Counted from the stretch's first letter, positions 44,769 to 52,430 are shown. The stretch is DNA of 64,000 bases from Flagellimonas aquimarina (GCF_003149745.1 NZ_QGEG01000001.1:558001-622000), one strand, 5' to 3'. Program-made: numbers and translations. The notes: generated by a model not told the origin, from the letters alone.

Positions 44769-44868
44769 GACCGATTAGATTCCCTTAATAGAGCATCATA
44801 TGGGTTGGGTATTACCTGCTTTGGCAGTTTTTGTTTTATTCAATTTTATAAAGGAAAAACTGGCGTAA
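44769..44868 (+). pseudogene. brnQ 3'-end fragment, copy 2
   Basis: The last 30 codons align with the brnQ end without a gap (90 bases each, 44779-44868): IPLIEHHMGWVLPALAVFVL, then FNFIKEKLA and a stop. Homology reaches back to about 44769, where the brnQ Trp codon TGG is TAG. It resembles the end of a different brnQ allele more than a direct copy of the local one. Confidence 0.85.
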
Positions 44869-44898
44869 GTTTTTGGAATGGCACTTATCGGTTTTGGC

Positions 44899-44948
44899 TA
44901 TGGTTTCGTTACGGAATGGTACGCGAGTATCATTCCGCAGTAACCATA
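44899..44948. repeat. Long imperfect hairpin beside the orphan cassette
   Basis: A 10-bp stem with one G-T pair (44913-44922 with 44927-44936) closes a GCGA loop. It is extended by GTTAC/GTAAC and TATG/CATA across small bulges. There is no T-run, so a terminator role is doubtful. It could be a fold-back recombination site or an RNA element. Confidence 0.5.
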
Positions 44949-44956
44949 AATTTAGC

Positions 44957-44991
44957 AAAAAGGCTTGAAATTCCGATTAGGAATTTCAGCC
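44957..44991 (-). terminator. Intrinsic terminator of the orphan gene
   Basis: On the minus strand GGCT-GAAATTCC pairs with GGAATTTC-AGCC around a 5-base loop (one bulged base), followed by five T residues (44957-44961). It lies 35 bases past the stop of the gene at 45026. Confidence 0.72.
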
Positions 44992-45010
44992 GTAATGAAC
45001 TATAGCCGTT

Positions 45011-45019
45011 GTTGTAAAC
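45011..45019. repeat. 9-bp inverted repeat, left copy
   Basis: GTTGTAAAC here is the exact reverse complement of GTTTACAAC at 45740-45748. The two sit just outside either end of the orphan gene. They may mark the ends of a mobile unit or be chance. Confidence 0.35.
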
Positions 45020-45025
45020 TGTGCT

Positions 45026-45724
45026 TTATGTGTTTTTTATTCTATTTACTTTGATATAAAACCAAGGTACAGGTTCAAATCCATTAGATTCGTCATTCAT
45101 ATATTCCATTAGTTTGTCCCAATTCTCATAATTTTCTATAAGTCCAAATTCATTTATTTTAATTCCGAATTTTTCTTTGAAATCGTTTAACAAGTCGTGG
45201 CAATGAAAAGAATGAAAATCTCCGCCAAGTTCAATTCCAATTATATCGTAACCTAAAAACTCGTCTTTTTCTAAATCAAGCTCTTTGTTTTTAAGTTTGT
45301 TATAAATTCCAATTTCTCCGCTAATCGATTCAGTCGGTTTTGTGATTTCCAAAGCTTCGTCCAAGTCAGATTCAGGAAAGCTGATACTTAATATTTCAAA
45401 GTCGGAATCTTTAGGAAAGAACTTTTCTTTGTATTCGGTCAATGTTTTTAAATCCGAAAAAGTATTTATCCAACCAAGTTTGTTTTCATTCAGTTTTTTG
45501 TCAGCCCAAACTTGAATTTCCTCAACATTTTTGTCAGTCAGATTAAAGGTCACTTTAGTATCATCAAGTTCTTTCTTTTCGGTTGATGCCCAAGAAATTG
45601 CCCAAGAGTCAAAAAAAGAGTCGTTTATACAACGACTACAAGTATAGATGTCAGAACCTTTAATCGCTCCATATTCGACAGGTTTTAATTTAATCAGATA
45701 ATATGCTCCAATGTAGTACTTCAC
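45026..45724 (-). CDS. Orphan protein of unknown function (cassette cargo)
   Basis: 232 residues starting at GTG 45724; no nearby ATG is available. It has no signal peptide or membrane segment and is acidic. It contains a single CxxC pair (YTCSRCIND near residue 28), YDIIGIELGGDFHSFHCHDL with several His/Cys residues, and an aromatic-rich ending (FEPVPWFYIKVNRIKN). No family was recognised; single-copy cytoplasmic proteins of this size are often immunity or defence accessories, but nothing here shows it. It is AT-rich and framed by inverted repeats, a terminator and brnQ-tail copies. Confidence 0.7.
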   Translation of the reverse strand: MKYYIGAYYLIKLKPVEYGAIKGSDIYTCSRCINDSFFDSWAISWASTEKKELDDTKVTFNLTDKNVEEIQVWADKKLNENKLGWINTFSDLKTLTEYKEKFFPKDSDFEILSISFPESDLDEALEITKPTESISGEIGIYNKLKNKELDLEKDEFLGYDIIGIELGGDFHSFHCHDLLNDFKEKFGIKINEFGLIENYENWDKLMEYMNDESNGFEPVPWFYIKVNRIKNT

Positions 45725-45739
45725 TCGGTTTTCAGCATT

Positions 45740-45748
45740 GTTTACAAC
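45740..45748. repeat. 9-bp inverted repeat, right copy
   Basis: GTTTACAAC, the partner of 45011-45019. GTTAAGC follows at 45749, which fits the integron core pattern GTTRRRY, but no matching partner core was found. Confidence 0.35.
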
Positions 45749-45754
45749 GTTAAG

Positions 45755-45880
45755 CTAAAAATCGTTTTAATGATTCTTTAGCGACCGATAAGTGAAGTTA
45801 GCCGAATTTAAGTTTAAAATCAAGGAAGCATTAATGACTGGGACTTGCTAACAAGTAAAACACTCTTCGTATTTGACAAT
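45755..45880 (+). repeat. Repeat A, copy 2
   Basis: The first 55 bases match copy 3 (48593 onwards) at about 47 positions by eye, including GATAAGTGAAGTTAGCCGAA (45787-45806). Weaker similarity continues to about 45880 (AAC-AGTAAAAC-CT). Inner segments GTTAGC and GCTAAC could pair. It closes the orphan-gene module. Confidence 0.75.
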
Positions 45881-45916
45881 ATATAATGAGCAGTGCCATT
45901 AAAATCAAAAAAAGAG

Positions 45917-45968
45917 ATTCTCTAAGGAAAATCATATGAGATGGGTCTTGCTCGCTCTGGTGGTTTTT
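45917..45968 (+). pseudogene. brnQ 3'-end fragment, copy 3
   Basis: ATTC then TCATATGAGATGGGTCTTG and CTCGCTCTGGTGGTTTTT follow the brnQ end closely (HMRWVLLALVVF against HMGWVLPAFAVF). The homology stops at about 45968, inside the stop codon of the convergent serine-hydrolase gene. That gives a precise breakpoint. Confidence 0.78.
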
Positions 45969-47685
45969 AATTCATCATTGCCGGCAGTATATAATCTTTG
46001 AGTATTTCCCTTGTCTGATTTCCTTTTCCATTTCTAAAATTTCCCGAGGTCATCACGACCACCGATTCCAGTTCAGGAATTATAAAGATAAACTGGCCCC
46101 CTGCACCTCTGGCTTCAATAGATTCAATAGCTCTTCCGTTTACAACATAGGTATCATGCCACCATAGGTATCCATACTCATTTTTATCCCTAACATCTTG
46201 CAATCGCATTCGCTTTTTGAACGATTCTTCCACCCATTTTTCTGAAATAATTTGTTTTCCTTTCCACCTGCCCTTGTCAAGGTACAACTGCCCAAACTTG
46301 AGTAAATCCCTTGAGGTTAAAAGCATGCCTCCCCCAAAATAGGGTGTTAGCTCTGTATCATCTGTTTGATTGATATAATTTGTAATTCCTAAGGGAGCAA
46401 AAAGCTTTTCGTCCATGTAAATTTCAAGCGGTTTGTTCAACCGTTCGTTTAAGTATATCCCGAGCAAAAAAGGATTTGCAGAGCCATAATCGGCATATGT
46501 GCCCGGTTCTTTTACCATAGGGGCTTCTAAAACCGTGGTCAGCCAACTTTTAGAATTGCTTGGGTCTTGGTAATAGTTCTCCGATGCTAAGTTATTCACA
46601 TCTAATCCAGAGCTCATGGTCAATAAATCTTTTATACTGATTTTGGATTTCAATGGGCCTTTTGTGTATTGGTGTTCCTTGGGTATAAAGTCATATAGTT
46701 TTTGGTCAACACTTTCTATGATATTATCATCCATGGCAATACCTATCATGGCAGATGAAATACTCTTTGAAGCTGAACGCAAATCATGTGGGATATTGGC
46801 ATTAAAGCCATCAAAATAGTTTTCAAACACCAATTTGTTATCCTTTGCAATGAGCACACTATGGGCGTTTACCAGTTTTTTAGCATGAATATCATCTATT
46901 AACCTGACCAATTGAGTTTTACTTATATCATAGTCTTTAATATTGGCTGTATCCCAGCCATCATTTAACTGTTCCGGTGTATTGGCGTTTTGGGATTGAT
47001 TAACTGAATCCGTTTTGTATTCCCAACCATCTTTAGCAAACGTTAAGCTTGTTTTTGTGATTAAAGCATTGGTCAATAAAATCTCAAGTTCAATAGTGCT
47101 TTCCAATAGCTTGGCGCTAAAATTTAAACCTGAATTTTGGTCCCTAAATAGCAGTATGTTTCCTTTCTTTTTAAACCCGCTGGTCCAAATTCCCCTAGTC
47201 CTTTGGTCCCCCAAAAAAGGATACGCAACAAGTTTACCGTCTTCTGTGTTTTCTACATAAAGATTAATATCATTGGACTGTAAGCCATCATCAAAAAGAA
47301 ATGGGTTCCAAGCTCCAACGAAGGTGTTATCGCCTATGTTTTGTAAGCTAACATGGTAAAAAAACCTTCCGGATTTAATAAACCCAACAAGTACCTGTCC
47401 GTTCCGATCATACTTTAAATTGAAAAATAACTGTTGATCTATATTGAATGTAATTTCATCTTTGCCGGATGATACCACATGTTCATCAATAAGGGTCTCA
47501 TCATTGGATATGGTCAAATGATAATTGTTGCTTTCTAATTTAGACAATGATACCTGAAAATTGAAACTGCTTTTATTTGGTAAAAAACCTACCCACTCTC
47601 CTTGATAGTCTTGCTGGTTTTTCTGTGCACAACTTATTATTGTTGAAACGGATAGAACAATTAAAATCGATACTCTTTTTAACAT
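45967..47685 (-). CDS. Serine hydrolase lipoprotein (beta-lactamase family)
   Basis: 572 residues. A lipoprotein signal (SILIVLSVSTIISCAQKN) is followed by a ~230-residue beta-rich N-terminal region and a C-terminal class C beta-lactamase-like domain. The SxxK motif is in LRSASKSISSAMIGIAMDD (near residue 310), the Tyr motif is in GTYADYGSANPFLL, and GAGGQFIFIIPE serves as the third element. The substrate is unknown; an esterase or peptidase role is as likely as a beta-lactamase. It is downstream of an AraC-type gene (70-base gap) and both form the third cargo module. Confidence 0.87.
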   Translation of the reverse strand: MLKRVSILIVLSVSTIISCAQKNQQDYQGEWVGFLPNKSSFNFQVSLSKLESNNYHLTISNDETLIDEHVVSSGKDEITFNIDQQLFFNLKYDRNGQVLVGFIKSGRFFYHVSLQNIGDNTFVGAWNPFLFDDGLQSNDINLYVENTEDGKLVAYPFLGDQRTRGIWTSGFKKKGNILLFRDQNSGLNFSAKLLESTIELEILLTNALITKTSLTFAKDGWEYKTDSVNQSQNANTPEQLNDGWDTANIKDYDISKTQLVRLIDDIHAKKLVNAHSVLIAKDNKLVFENYFDGFNANIPHDLRSASKSISSAMIGIAMDDNIIESVDQKLYDFIPKEHQYTKGPLKSKISIKDLLTMSSGLDVNNLASENYYQDPSNSKSWLTTVLEAPMVKEPGTYADYGSANPFLLGIYLNERLNKPLEIYMDEKLFAPLGITNYINQTDDTELTPYFGGGMLLTSRDLLKFGQLYLDKGRWKGKQIISEKWVEESFKKRMRLQDVRDKNEYGYLWWHDTYVVNGRAIESIEARGAGGQFIFIIPELESVVVMTSGNFRNGKGNQTREILKDYILPAMMN

Positions 47686-47754
47686 GGTTTAAGCTTTTAT
47701 AAAGGGCTAAAGTAGACCTCTGTAATTTTTAAAAATTGTATGAGCTTAACATGA

Positions 47755-48564
47755 TCAAAAATTCTTCAATGATTTTCGATATGCACTTGGGGCCATGTTA
47801 AAATACGACTTGAATACACGGTTAAAATGACTTTGATCCGAAAAACCTACTTGATATGTGATTTCCGTCAATGATTTAGAAGGGTCCAATAAAAGAGGAA
47901 TCGCTTTTTTAATTTTATGCTGCCTTAGATATTCCCCAAGGCTTACAGAAAGGTATCTTGAAGCCACTCTTGAGATGTGCACAGGATGTACTTCCAATTC
48001 TTTTGATAAATAATCTAGGCTAAGGGTAGCTGTATCATAGTGAAGTAATTCTTTTAATTCATCTACCCAAGCAGGGTTGTTTTGCGTGTTAATGTCCTTT
48101 AGGCTGCTTAAGGTTTCACAGATTTGTAGCAATAAAACCTCAACAGATACTTCGCTATAATTATCTGAAAGTAAAAATTCACGATATAATTTTGCAAACA
48201 GAAAATGTAGTCTTGGATTTTCAATTAGTTGGCTACCTTCCAGCAAGCTTAAAGGAACCTGGTTTTTTTTGAGCCAGTTTTTCTCAAACTCTAAATGGAA
48301 CCCACTGGCATTAGCAGAATGTTTTGACCCGTAGTGTGGCTCTTGCCAATTATTAAACATTAAACTACCGGAAGGACACAATGTTTTTAATCTTGTATTG
48401 CAATCCTTCATATTACCACTTAACACATACATAAAATAGGGGTTTTCATGGTAATGCCAATCTGTTTTAATTCCTGTGTAAGTATACTGTGACAATAATA
48501 CCCCATTGAAGGATATTTCTGAATTTTGACTTCCAAAATATTGCCCTTTGGTTAGTATTTTCAT
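47755..48564 (-). CDS. AraC-family transcriptional regulator (cupin type)
   Basis: 269 residues. The N-terminal half suggests an AraC-type cupin (WHYHENPYFMYVLSGNMKDC, then PSGSLMFNNWQEPHYGSKHS). The C-terminal half is the helix-turn-helix pair (SLDYLSKELEVHPVHISRVA, then LTEITYQVGFSDQSHFNRVF and MAPSAYRK). It precedes the serine-hydrolase gene on the same strand and probably controls it. Confidence 0.88.
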   Translation of the reverse strand: MKILTKGQYFGSQNSEISFNGVLLSQYTYTGIKTDWHYHENPYFMYVLSGNMKDCNTRLKTLCPSGSLMFNNWQEPHYGSKHSANASGFHLEFEKNWLKKNQVPLSLLEGSQLIENPRLHFLFAKLYREFLLSDNYSEVSVEVLLLQICETLSSLKDINTQNNPAWVDELKELLHYDTATLSLDYLSKELEVHPVHISRVASRYLSVSLGEYLRQHKIKKAIPLLLDPSKSLTEITYQVGFSDQSHFNRVFKSYFNMAPSAYRKSLKNF

Positions 48565-48592
48565 CTTCTTAGAGTCTGTACATAATATTATA

Positions 48593-48715
48593 TTAAAAAT
48601 CGCTTTGACGATTCTTTAGTGAATGATAAGTGAAGTTAGCCGAATTCAGGTTCAAAGTCAAGCAAGGATTATTGGGTTGGGTTCGTAAACATGTAAAAAC
48701 TCCATTCATATTTAA
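48593..48715 (+). repeat. Repeat A, copy 3
   Basis: It matches copy 2 strongly at its left end and shares GTCAAG-AAGGATT with copy 1. It lies just after the AraC-type gene start and before the unknown gene at 48726. No brnQ tail follows it, so it seems to be the right edge of the array. Confidence 0.75.
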
Positions 48716-48725
48716 CAACAATGAA

Positions 48726-49487
48726 CTAATCTTCTTTCATTGAAGCTAGTAGATTTGCTTTTGCTAATTCTAAAATCTGATGCAATTCCTTAAGGGTTAT
48801 TTCTTCAGCATTATTGAAGTCTACCAAAACATGATCGTATTTTTTGGGGTATTTTTCTTGAATTGCTTCTCTAACAAATCTCACCGCTGGTCTTAAATGA
48901 CGATATTCCCCGTCCACTTTTTCAGAGGATGCATACAGGGCACAAAAAAGACTGTACAAATCCTCTGACTCACAGATTCTGTTATCCATTTTGTTCCAGC
49001 GCTCTTTTGAGCTTAAAAGCTTCTGGGCATTTTCAATAATGTTTATTTCCGTTTCGCTGGCCTTAAACCAATTTCCTTGCAATTGGGCATCTTGAAAATT
49101 GAATTCTTTAACCACTATGGGAAGGATTTTGGTGCCGTCCTCAAAGTTGCCCGCATAGTATCCATTGGTGTATTGAATAAGTGTTGCAATTCTTTTGGGT
49201 TTATTGGGCCAAGAAATCTCCACAAACCGCTGTAAAGTATCGTTTTTGATGATGTTGAATTTGATTTCAGGTTTGCCATAGGGAGCAAGAACAAGCCTTT
49301 TTAATGCTCTTCCATCTTTTACAATATGATACCTTCCTTGGAGCACTTTCCCATTTTCATTGGTATATGTCCCAAACCAAAGTTCTTCCTTTTGTCCAAA
49401 GACTACACAACAAGAAAGTAACAGTGCCAATGTTATAAGTGTTACATATATTGAAGTTGAGTTGTTTTCCTTTTTTGTGTAATTCAT
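48726..49487 (-). CDS. Secreted protein of unknown function
   Basis: 253 residues. The N-terminus has a basic stretch and a hydrophobic core ending LLLSCCVVFGQKEEL, so it is exported. The mature part has FGTYTNENGKVLQGRYHIVK and a second half of mixed helices with EEITLKELHQILELAKANLL. No family was recognised. A perfect 27-bp palindrome lies 8 bases before its start codon and is likely its operator. Confidence 0.68.
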   Translation of the reverse strand: MNYTKKENNSTSIYVTLITLALLLSCCVVFGQKEELWFGTYTNENGKVLQGRYHIVKDGRALKRLVLAPYGKPEIKFNIIKNDTLQRFVEISWPNKPKRIATLIQYTNGYYAGNFEDGTKILPIVVKEFNFQDAQLQGNWFKASETEINIIENAQKLLSSKERWNKMDNRICESEDLYSLFCALYASSEKVDGEYRHLRPAVRFVREAIQEKYPKKYDHVLVDFNNAEEITLKELHQILELAKANLLASMKED

Positions 49488-49495
49488 AAACTGGT

Positions 49496-49522
49496 CTTGT
49501 TTAGTAACAGTTACTAAACAAG
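49496..49522. promoter_or_regulatory. 27-bp perfect palindrome, operator candidate
   Basis: Arms 49496-49508 (CTTGTTTAGTAAC) and 49510-49522 (GTTACTAAACAAG) are exact reverse complements around a single A. It sits just before the gene at 48726-49487 (minus strand). The core TTAGTAACAGTTACTAA is typical of TetR- or MarR-type operators, but no such regulator is in the window. Confidence 0.62.
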
Positions 49523-49615
49523 AGAATCAAAAAAATCAAAAGTGTTACATTCAGGAGGTAAAAATGTAGGGTGTCCAAAAAGCAAGCTGGTATGGCAATT
49601 GGATTTTAAATTGAA

Positions 49616-50275
49616 TCATTTGGTTATTTTATACCTAAACTCAAATTTAATGGTGTCTTTCATTTCCGCATGTATCCCGTGGAGTACTTCCCAATTGGTA
49701 AAGGGAGCAATCTCTGGTTTATACGGAATCTCTAAAAAATATTCAGCTGTTTCATATCCAACAGATGAGATATAAAACTTTCTTTTGTCCTCATAAAAAA
49801 TGGCATTCCTGTTTTCATAAACATAAAAATCGCCTTCCTTTTTTTCACTCCTCATTTTACTATGTGAACCTCCTTTAGAGCTTCTAAACGAAAAGGTTGC
49901 ATTTTCTAAGTTTTCTTTTGTTCTAATTTCAAACGTTAGCCTGTGTACCTGTTTTTCTATGCTCGTTTGTCTGGGAGTTCCTATTTCAAAAAAGGTAATT
50001 ATGAATATCAACAAGGGAAGGGATATAGGAACGAAAAAAAGAAATTTAACCCATAGGGAGGTAATGCCTTTGAAAAAAAAGGCATTTACAATTGTAAGAA
50101 CAACTGCAACTATAAATAAAATGGCTAGGCCATAAAAAAAGGTCAGTCCTTTTGCCATGCCATTTCCGGCTGGATCACTACCAGTAAATTGTTGATTGGT
50201 GAAACTGATATACGCAATAACCAATATGATGATATAAAGCAGCGCGGTTGTAATGATAATTTTATTTGATGTCAT
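49616..50275 (-). CDS. Membrane protein of unknown function
   Basis: 219 residues. Three hydrophobic helices occupy the first ~100 residues (IIITTALLYIIILVIAYISF, GLTFFYGLAILFIVAVVLTI, FLFFVPISLPLLIFIITFFE). The remainder is a soluble beta-rich part (ATFSFRSSKGGSHSKMRSEK, YFLEIPYKPEIAPFTNW). No family was recognised. Same strand as its neighbour at 48726, with 128 bases and the palindrome between. Confidence 0.62.
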   Translation of the reverse strand: MTSNKIIITTALLYIIILVIAYISFTNQQFTGSDPAGNGMAKGLTFFYGLAILFIVAVVLTIVNAFFFKGITSLWVKFLFFVPISLPLLIFIITFFEIGTPRQTSIEKQVHRLTFEIRTKENLENATFSFRSSKGGSHSKMRSEKKEGDFYVYENRNAIFYEDKRKFYISSVGYETAEYFLEIPYKPEIAPFTNWEVLHGIHAEMKDTIKFEFRYKITK

Positions 50276-50417
50276 TTGGTTTTAAATATTTAGAATTGGC
50301 ATGACTCCATTATCTAATTAGTCTATTCTTAGCAGATAAAGTTCGAACATCTAAAGTATATTGGTTTAACCAAATTGACCTATTGGACCTATGAGGAGAT
50401 AAATCCTTAATTATAGC

Positions 50418-50597
50418 TTACTGAGAACCTCTTTTCTTTTTGTTGTAATGGTAAATAGCATAAGCAATTCCTATTAAGACAACAAAAGGCAGGTACGACC
50501 CAATGACCACCCCAATTTCATAGGCGCTGTCTGGTGCCTCCTTAATTTTTTCCTCAATATTGGGTTGTTGCGCTACTAAAATGGCTATCAATTTCAT
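50418..50597 (-). CDS. 59-residue single-pass membrane protein
   Basis: Starts at ATG 50597 and stops at TAA 50418-50420. A short N-terminal part with acidic residues (NIEEKIKEAPDSAYEIG) is followed by one membrane helix (VVIGSYLPFVVLIGIAYAIY) and a basic tail (HYNKKKRGSQ). The charge layout is typical of real small membrane proteins. It lies 43 bases after the aminopeptidase P gene stop on the same strand. Function unknown. Confidence 0.55.
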   Translation of the reverse strand: MKLIAILVAQQPNIEEKIKEAPDSAYEIGVVIGSYLPFVVLIGIAYAIYHYNKKKRGSQ

Positions 50598-50640
50598 ATG
50601 ATAAAATATTTCTCACCTTCAGTTCGAAATGACTTCAAAA

Positions 50641-51933
50641 CTATGCTTGCATCAAGTCTTCAATTTCCTCAACTTCAATTGGAATGTTTTTCATCAAATT
50701 AACCGGCTCTCCGGTTTCTTGAATAACCACATTATCCTCTAGACGGATTCCCATTTGTTCACTGGGAATATAAATGCCCGGCTCCACTGTAAAGACCATA
50801 TTAGGTTTCATTGGTGTTTTTAATTCACCATAATCGTGGGTGTCCAAGCCAATGTGGTGGCTAGTGCCGTGCATAAAGTATTTCTTATAGGCCGGCCAAT
50901 TTTTATCCTCATTCTGAACATCGGCCTTATCCAACAATCCCAGACCCAATAACTCTGAAGTCATCAACTTACCCACTTCTTTATGGTATGTTGCCCAAAT
51001 AGTTCCGGGCACCAACATTCTGGTTGCTTCGTTTTTTACCCTGAGTACCGCATTATATACCTCTTTCTGCCTGTTTGTATATTTCCCACTTGCAGGAATG
51101 GTACGTGTCATATCGCTTGAGTAGTTAGCATACTCCGCAGCCACATCCATTAAAATTAAATCCCCGTCCTTTACCTGTTGATTGTTCTCTATATAATGTA
51201 GTACGTTGGCATTGTCCCCAGACGCGATAATTGGAGTATAGGCAAACCCTTTGGATCTATTTCTAACAAATTCGTGCAAGAATTCCGCTTCCATTTCATA
51301 CTCCCAAACACCTGGTTTGGTAAATTGTAAAATCCTTCGAAATCCTTTTTCGGTAATATCACAGGCTTGTTGCATCAGTGCAATTTCCTCAGGCTCTTTT
51401 ACGCCTCTTATTTGCTGTAAAATGGGATTGCTCTTTGCCCATTGGTGAGCTGGGAATTCCTTTTTACACTGTTCTATAAAACGGTCTTCACGAGTTTGGG
51501 TCTCTACTGCCTGACGGTAATGTTCGTTTGTATTAAAATAAACAGTCTCTGATTCTGTCATTAAATCAAAAAACACTTTGCTAAAATCAGAGAGCCAATA
51601 AATAGTTTCAATTCCTGAAACTTCTGTAGCTTTTTCCTTCGTCAATTTGGCTCCTTCCCAAACGGCAATATGATCATTGGTCTCCCTAACAAATAGAATT
51701 TCCTTATGTTTTTGGTCCATTGCATCTGGGAATAAGACCAAAATGGTTTCTTCTTGGTCTGCACCACTTAAATAGAAAATATCACGGTGCTGTTCAAAAG
51801 GCATGGTACTGTCTGCACTAACCGGGTAAATATCGTTGGAATTGAATACCGCAATACTTTTTGGCTTCATTTGGGCCATAAATTTTCTGCGGTTTTTTAT
51901 GAAGACTTCATTAGTGATCTGATGGTATTTCAT
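50641..51933 (-). CDS. pepP: Aminopeptidase P family Xaa-Pro peptidase
   Basis: 430 residues from ATG 51933; a TTG at 51954 is less likely. It removes an N-terminal residue preceding proline. The N-terminal creatinase-like domain (FYLSGADQEETILVLFPDAM) is followed by the pita-bread metal domain: LILMDVAAEYANYSSDMTRT (metal Asp pair), MHGTSHHIGLDTHD (metal His), VFTVEPGIYIP and GIRLEDNVVI (metal Glu). Two Mn2+ are expected. No signal peptide, so it is cytoplasmic. The following small membrane-protein gene is probably on the same transcript. Confidence 0.94.
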   Translation of the reverse strand: MKYHQITNEVFIKNRRKFMAQMKPKSIAVFNSNDIYPVSADSTMPFEQHRDIFYLSGADQEETILVLFPDAMDQKHKEILFVRETNDHIAVWEGAKLTKEKATEVSGIETIYWLSDFSKVFFDLMTESETVYFNTNEHYRQAVETQTREDRFIEQCKKEFPAHQWAKSNPILQQIRGVKEPEEIALMQQACDITEKGFRRILQFTKPGVWEYEMEAEFLHEFVRNRSKGFAYTPIIASGDNANVLHYIENNQQVKDGDLILMDVAAEYANYSSDMTRTIPASGKYTNRQKEVYNAVLRVKNEATRMLVPGTIWATYHKEVGKLMTSELLGLGLLDKADVQNEDKNWPAYKKYFMHGTSHHIGLDTHDYGELKTPMKPNMVFTVEPGIYIPSEQMGIRLEDNVVIQETGEPVNLMKNIPIEVEEIEDLMQA

Positions 51934-51983
51934 TATACGACATTGTTTTTCCAAATGTAGAAATTTGGTTGTCGGGCTACAAA

Positions 51984-52009
51984 CAAAAAAGGAGCCATAA
52001 AGGCTCCTT
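51984..52009 (-). terminator. Intrinsic terminator of the Gly-rich protein gene
   Basis: On the minus strand AAGGAGCC pairs with GGCTCCTT around a 5-base loop, followed by a run of T residues. It lies 20 bases beyond the stop of the gene at 52029. Confidence 0.85.
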
Positions 52010-52028
52010 GACTACTTTTTTTATTCTT

Positions 52029-52310
52029 TTATTTGGCCATAGCGTTCTTTATGGCGCCAACAATTGCCATAATAACACCACCACCAACACCACCGCCAGC
52101 AACGCTTCCAAGGATTCCAGAAATATCCATTCCTCCATCGGTTCCCAAACCGACCATTCCTAGTAAATAACCTCCCAATCCTCCACCGAGGATTCCAGAA
52201 ATTGAATTACCCAATGTTCCTAAATTCAATTTGGGCAATAACTTTGCTGCCAGATTTCCGCCCGCAGCACCTGAAACTAGTTGAATTATCAACGGTAAGT
52301 ACTCTTCCAT
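52029..52310 (-). CDS. Small glycine-rich membrane-like protein
   Basis: 93 residues. It is rich in Gly and small hydrophobic residues: LIIQLVSGAAGGNLAAKLLP, then SGILGGGLGGYLLGMVGLGT and GSVAGGGVGGGVIMAIVGAI. The pattern suggests glycine-zipper helices that insert in or oligomerise on a membrane. No signal peptide is evident. The function is unknown. A terminator ends it, and it is monocistronic. Confidence 0.68.
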   Translation of the reverse strand: MEEYLPLIIQLVSGAAGGNLAAKLLPKLNLGTLGNSISGILGGGLGGYLLGMVGLGTDGGMDISGILGSVAGGGVGGGVIMAIVGAIKNAMAK

Positions 52311-52430
52311 ATTTATAGTTTAAATGGTTAATTGTCAAAAAATAAGCATTTTTTTGTCAATATGGCAAAATCATAGCTCATAAAATTTGATTTTATCAAC
52401 TCATTGATCACAAGAATACAGTATTGGCAG

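Noticed and set aside
44761-44781. A shortened repeat A copy before brnQ tail 2 (GACCGAT similarity)
   Set aside because: The bases align better with the brnQ codons just upstream of the tail (ACC CAG TGG ATT), so they belong to the brnQ fragment.
43346-48564. A complete prophage, transposon or classical integron
   Set aside because: No integrase, transposase, phage structural gene or clear attC series was found. The pattern is explained only by the tail and A repeats.
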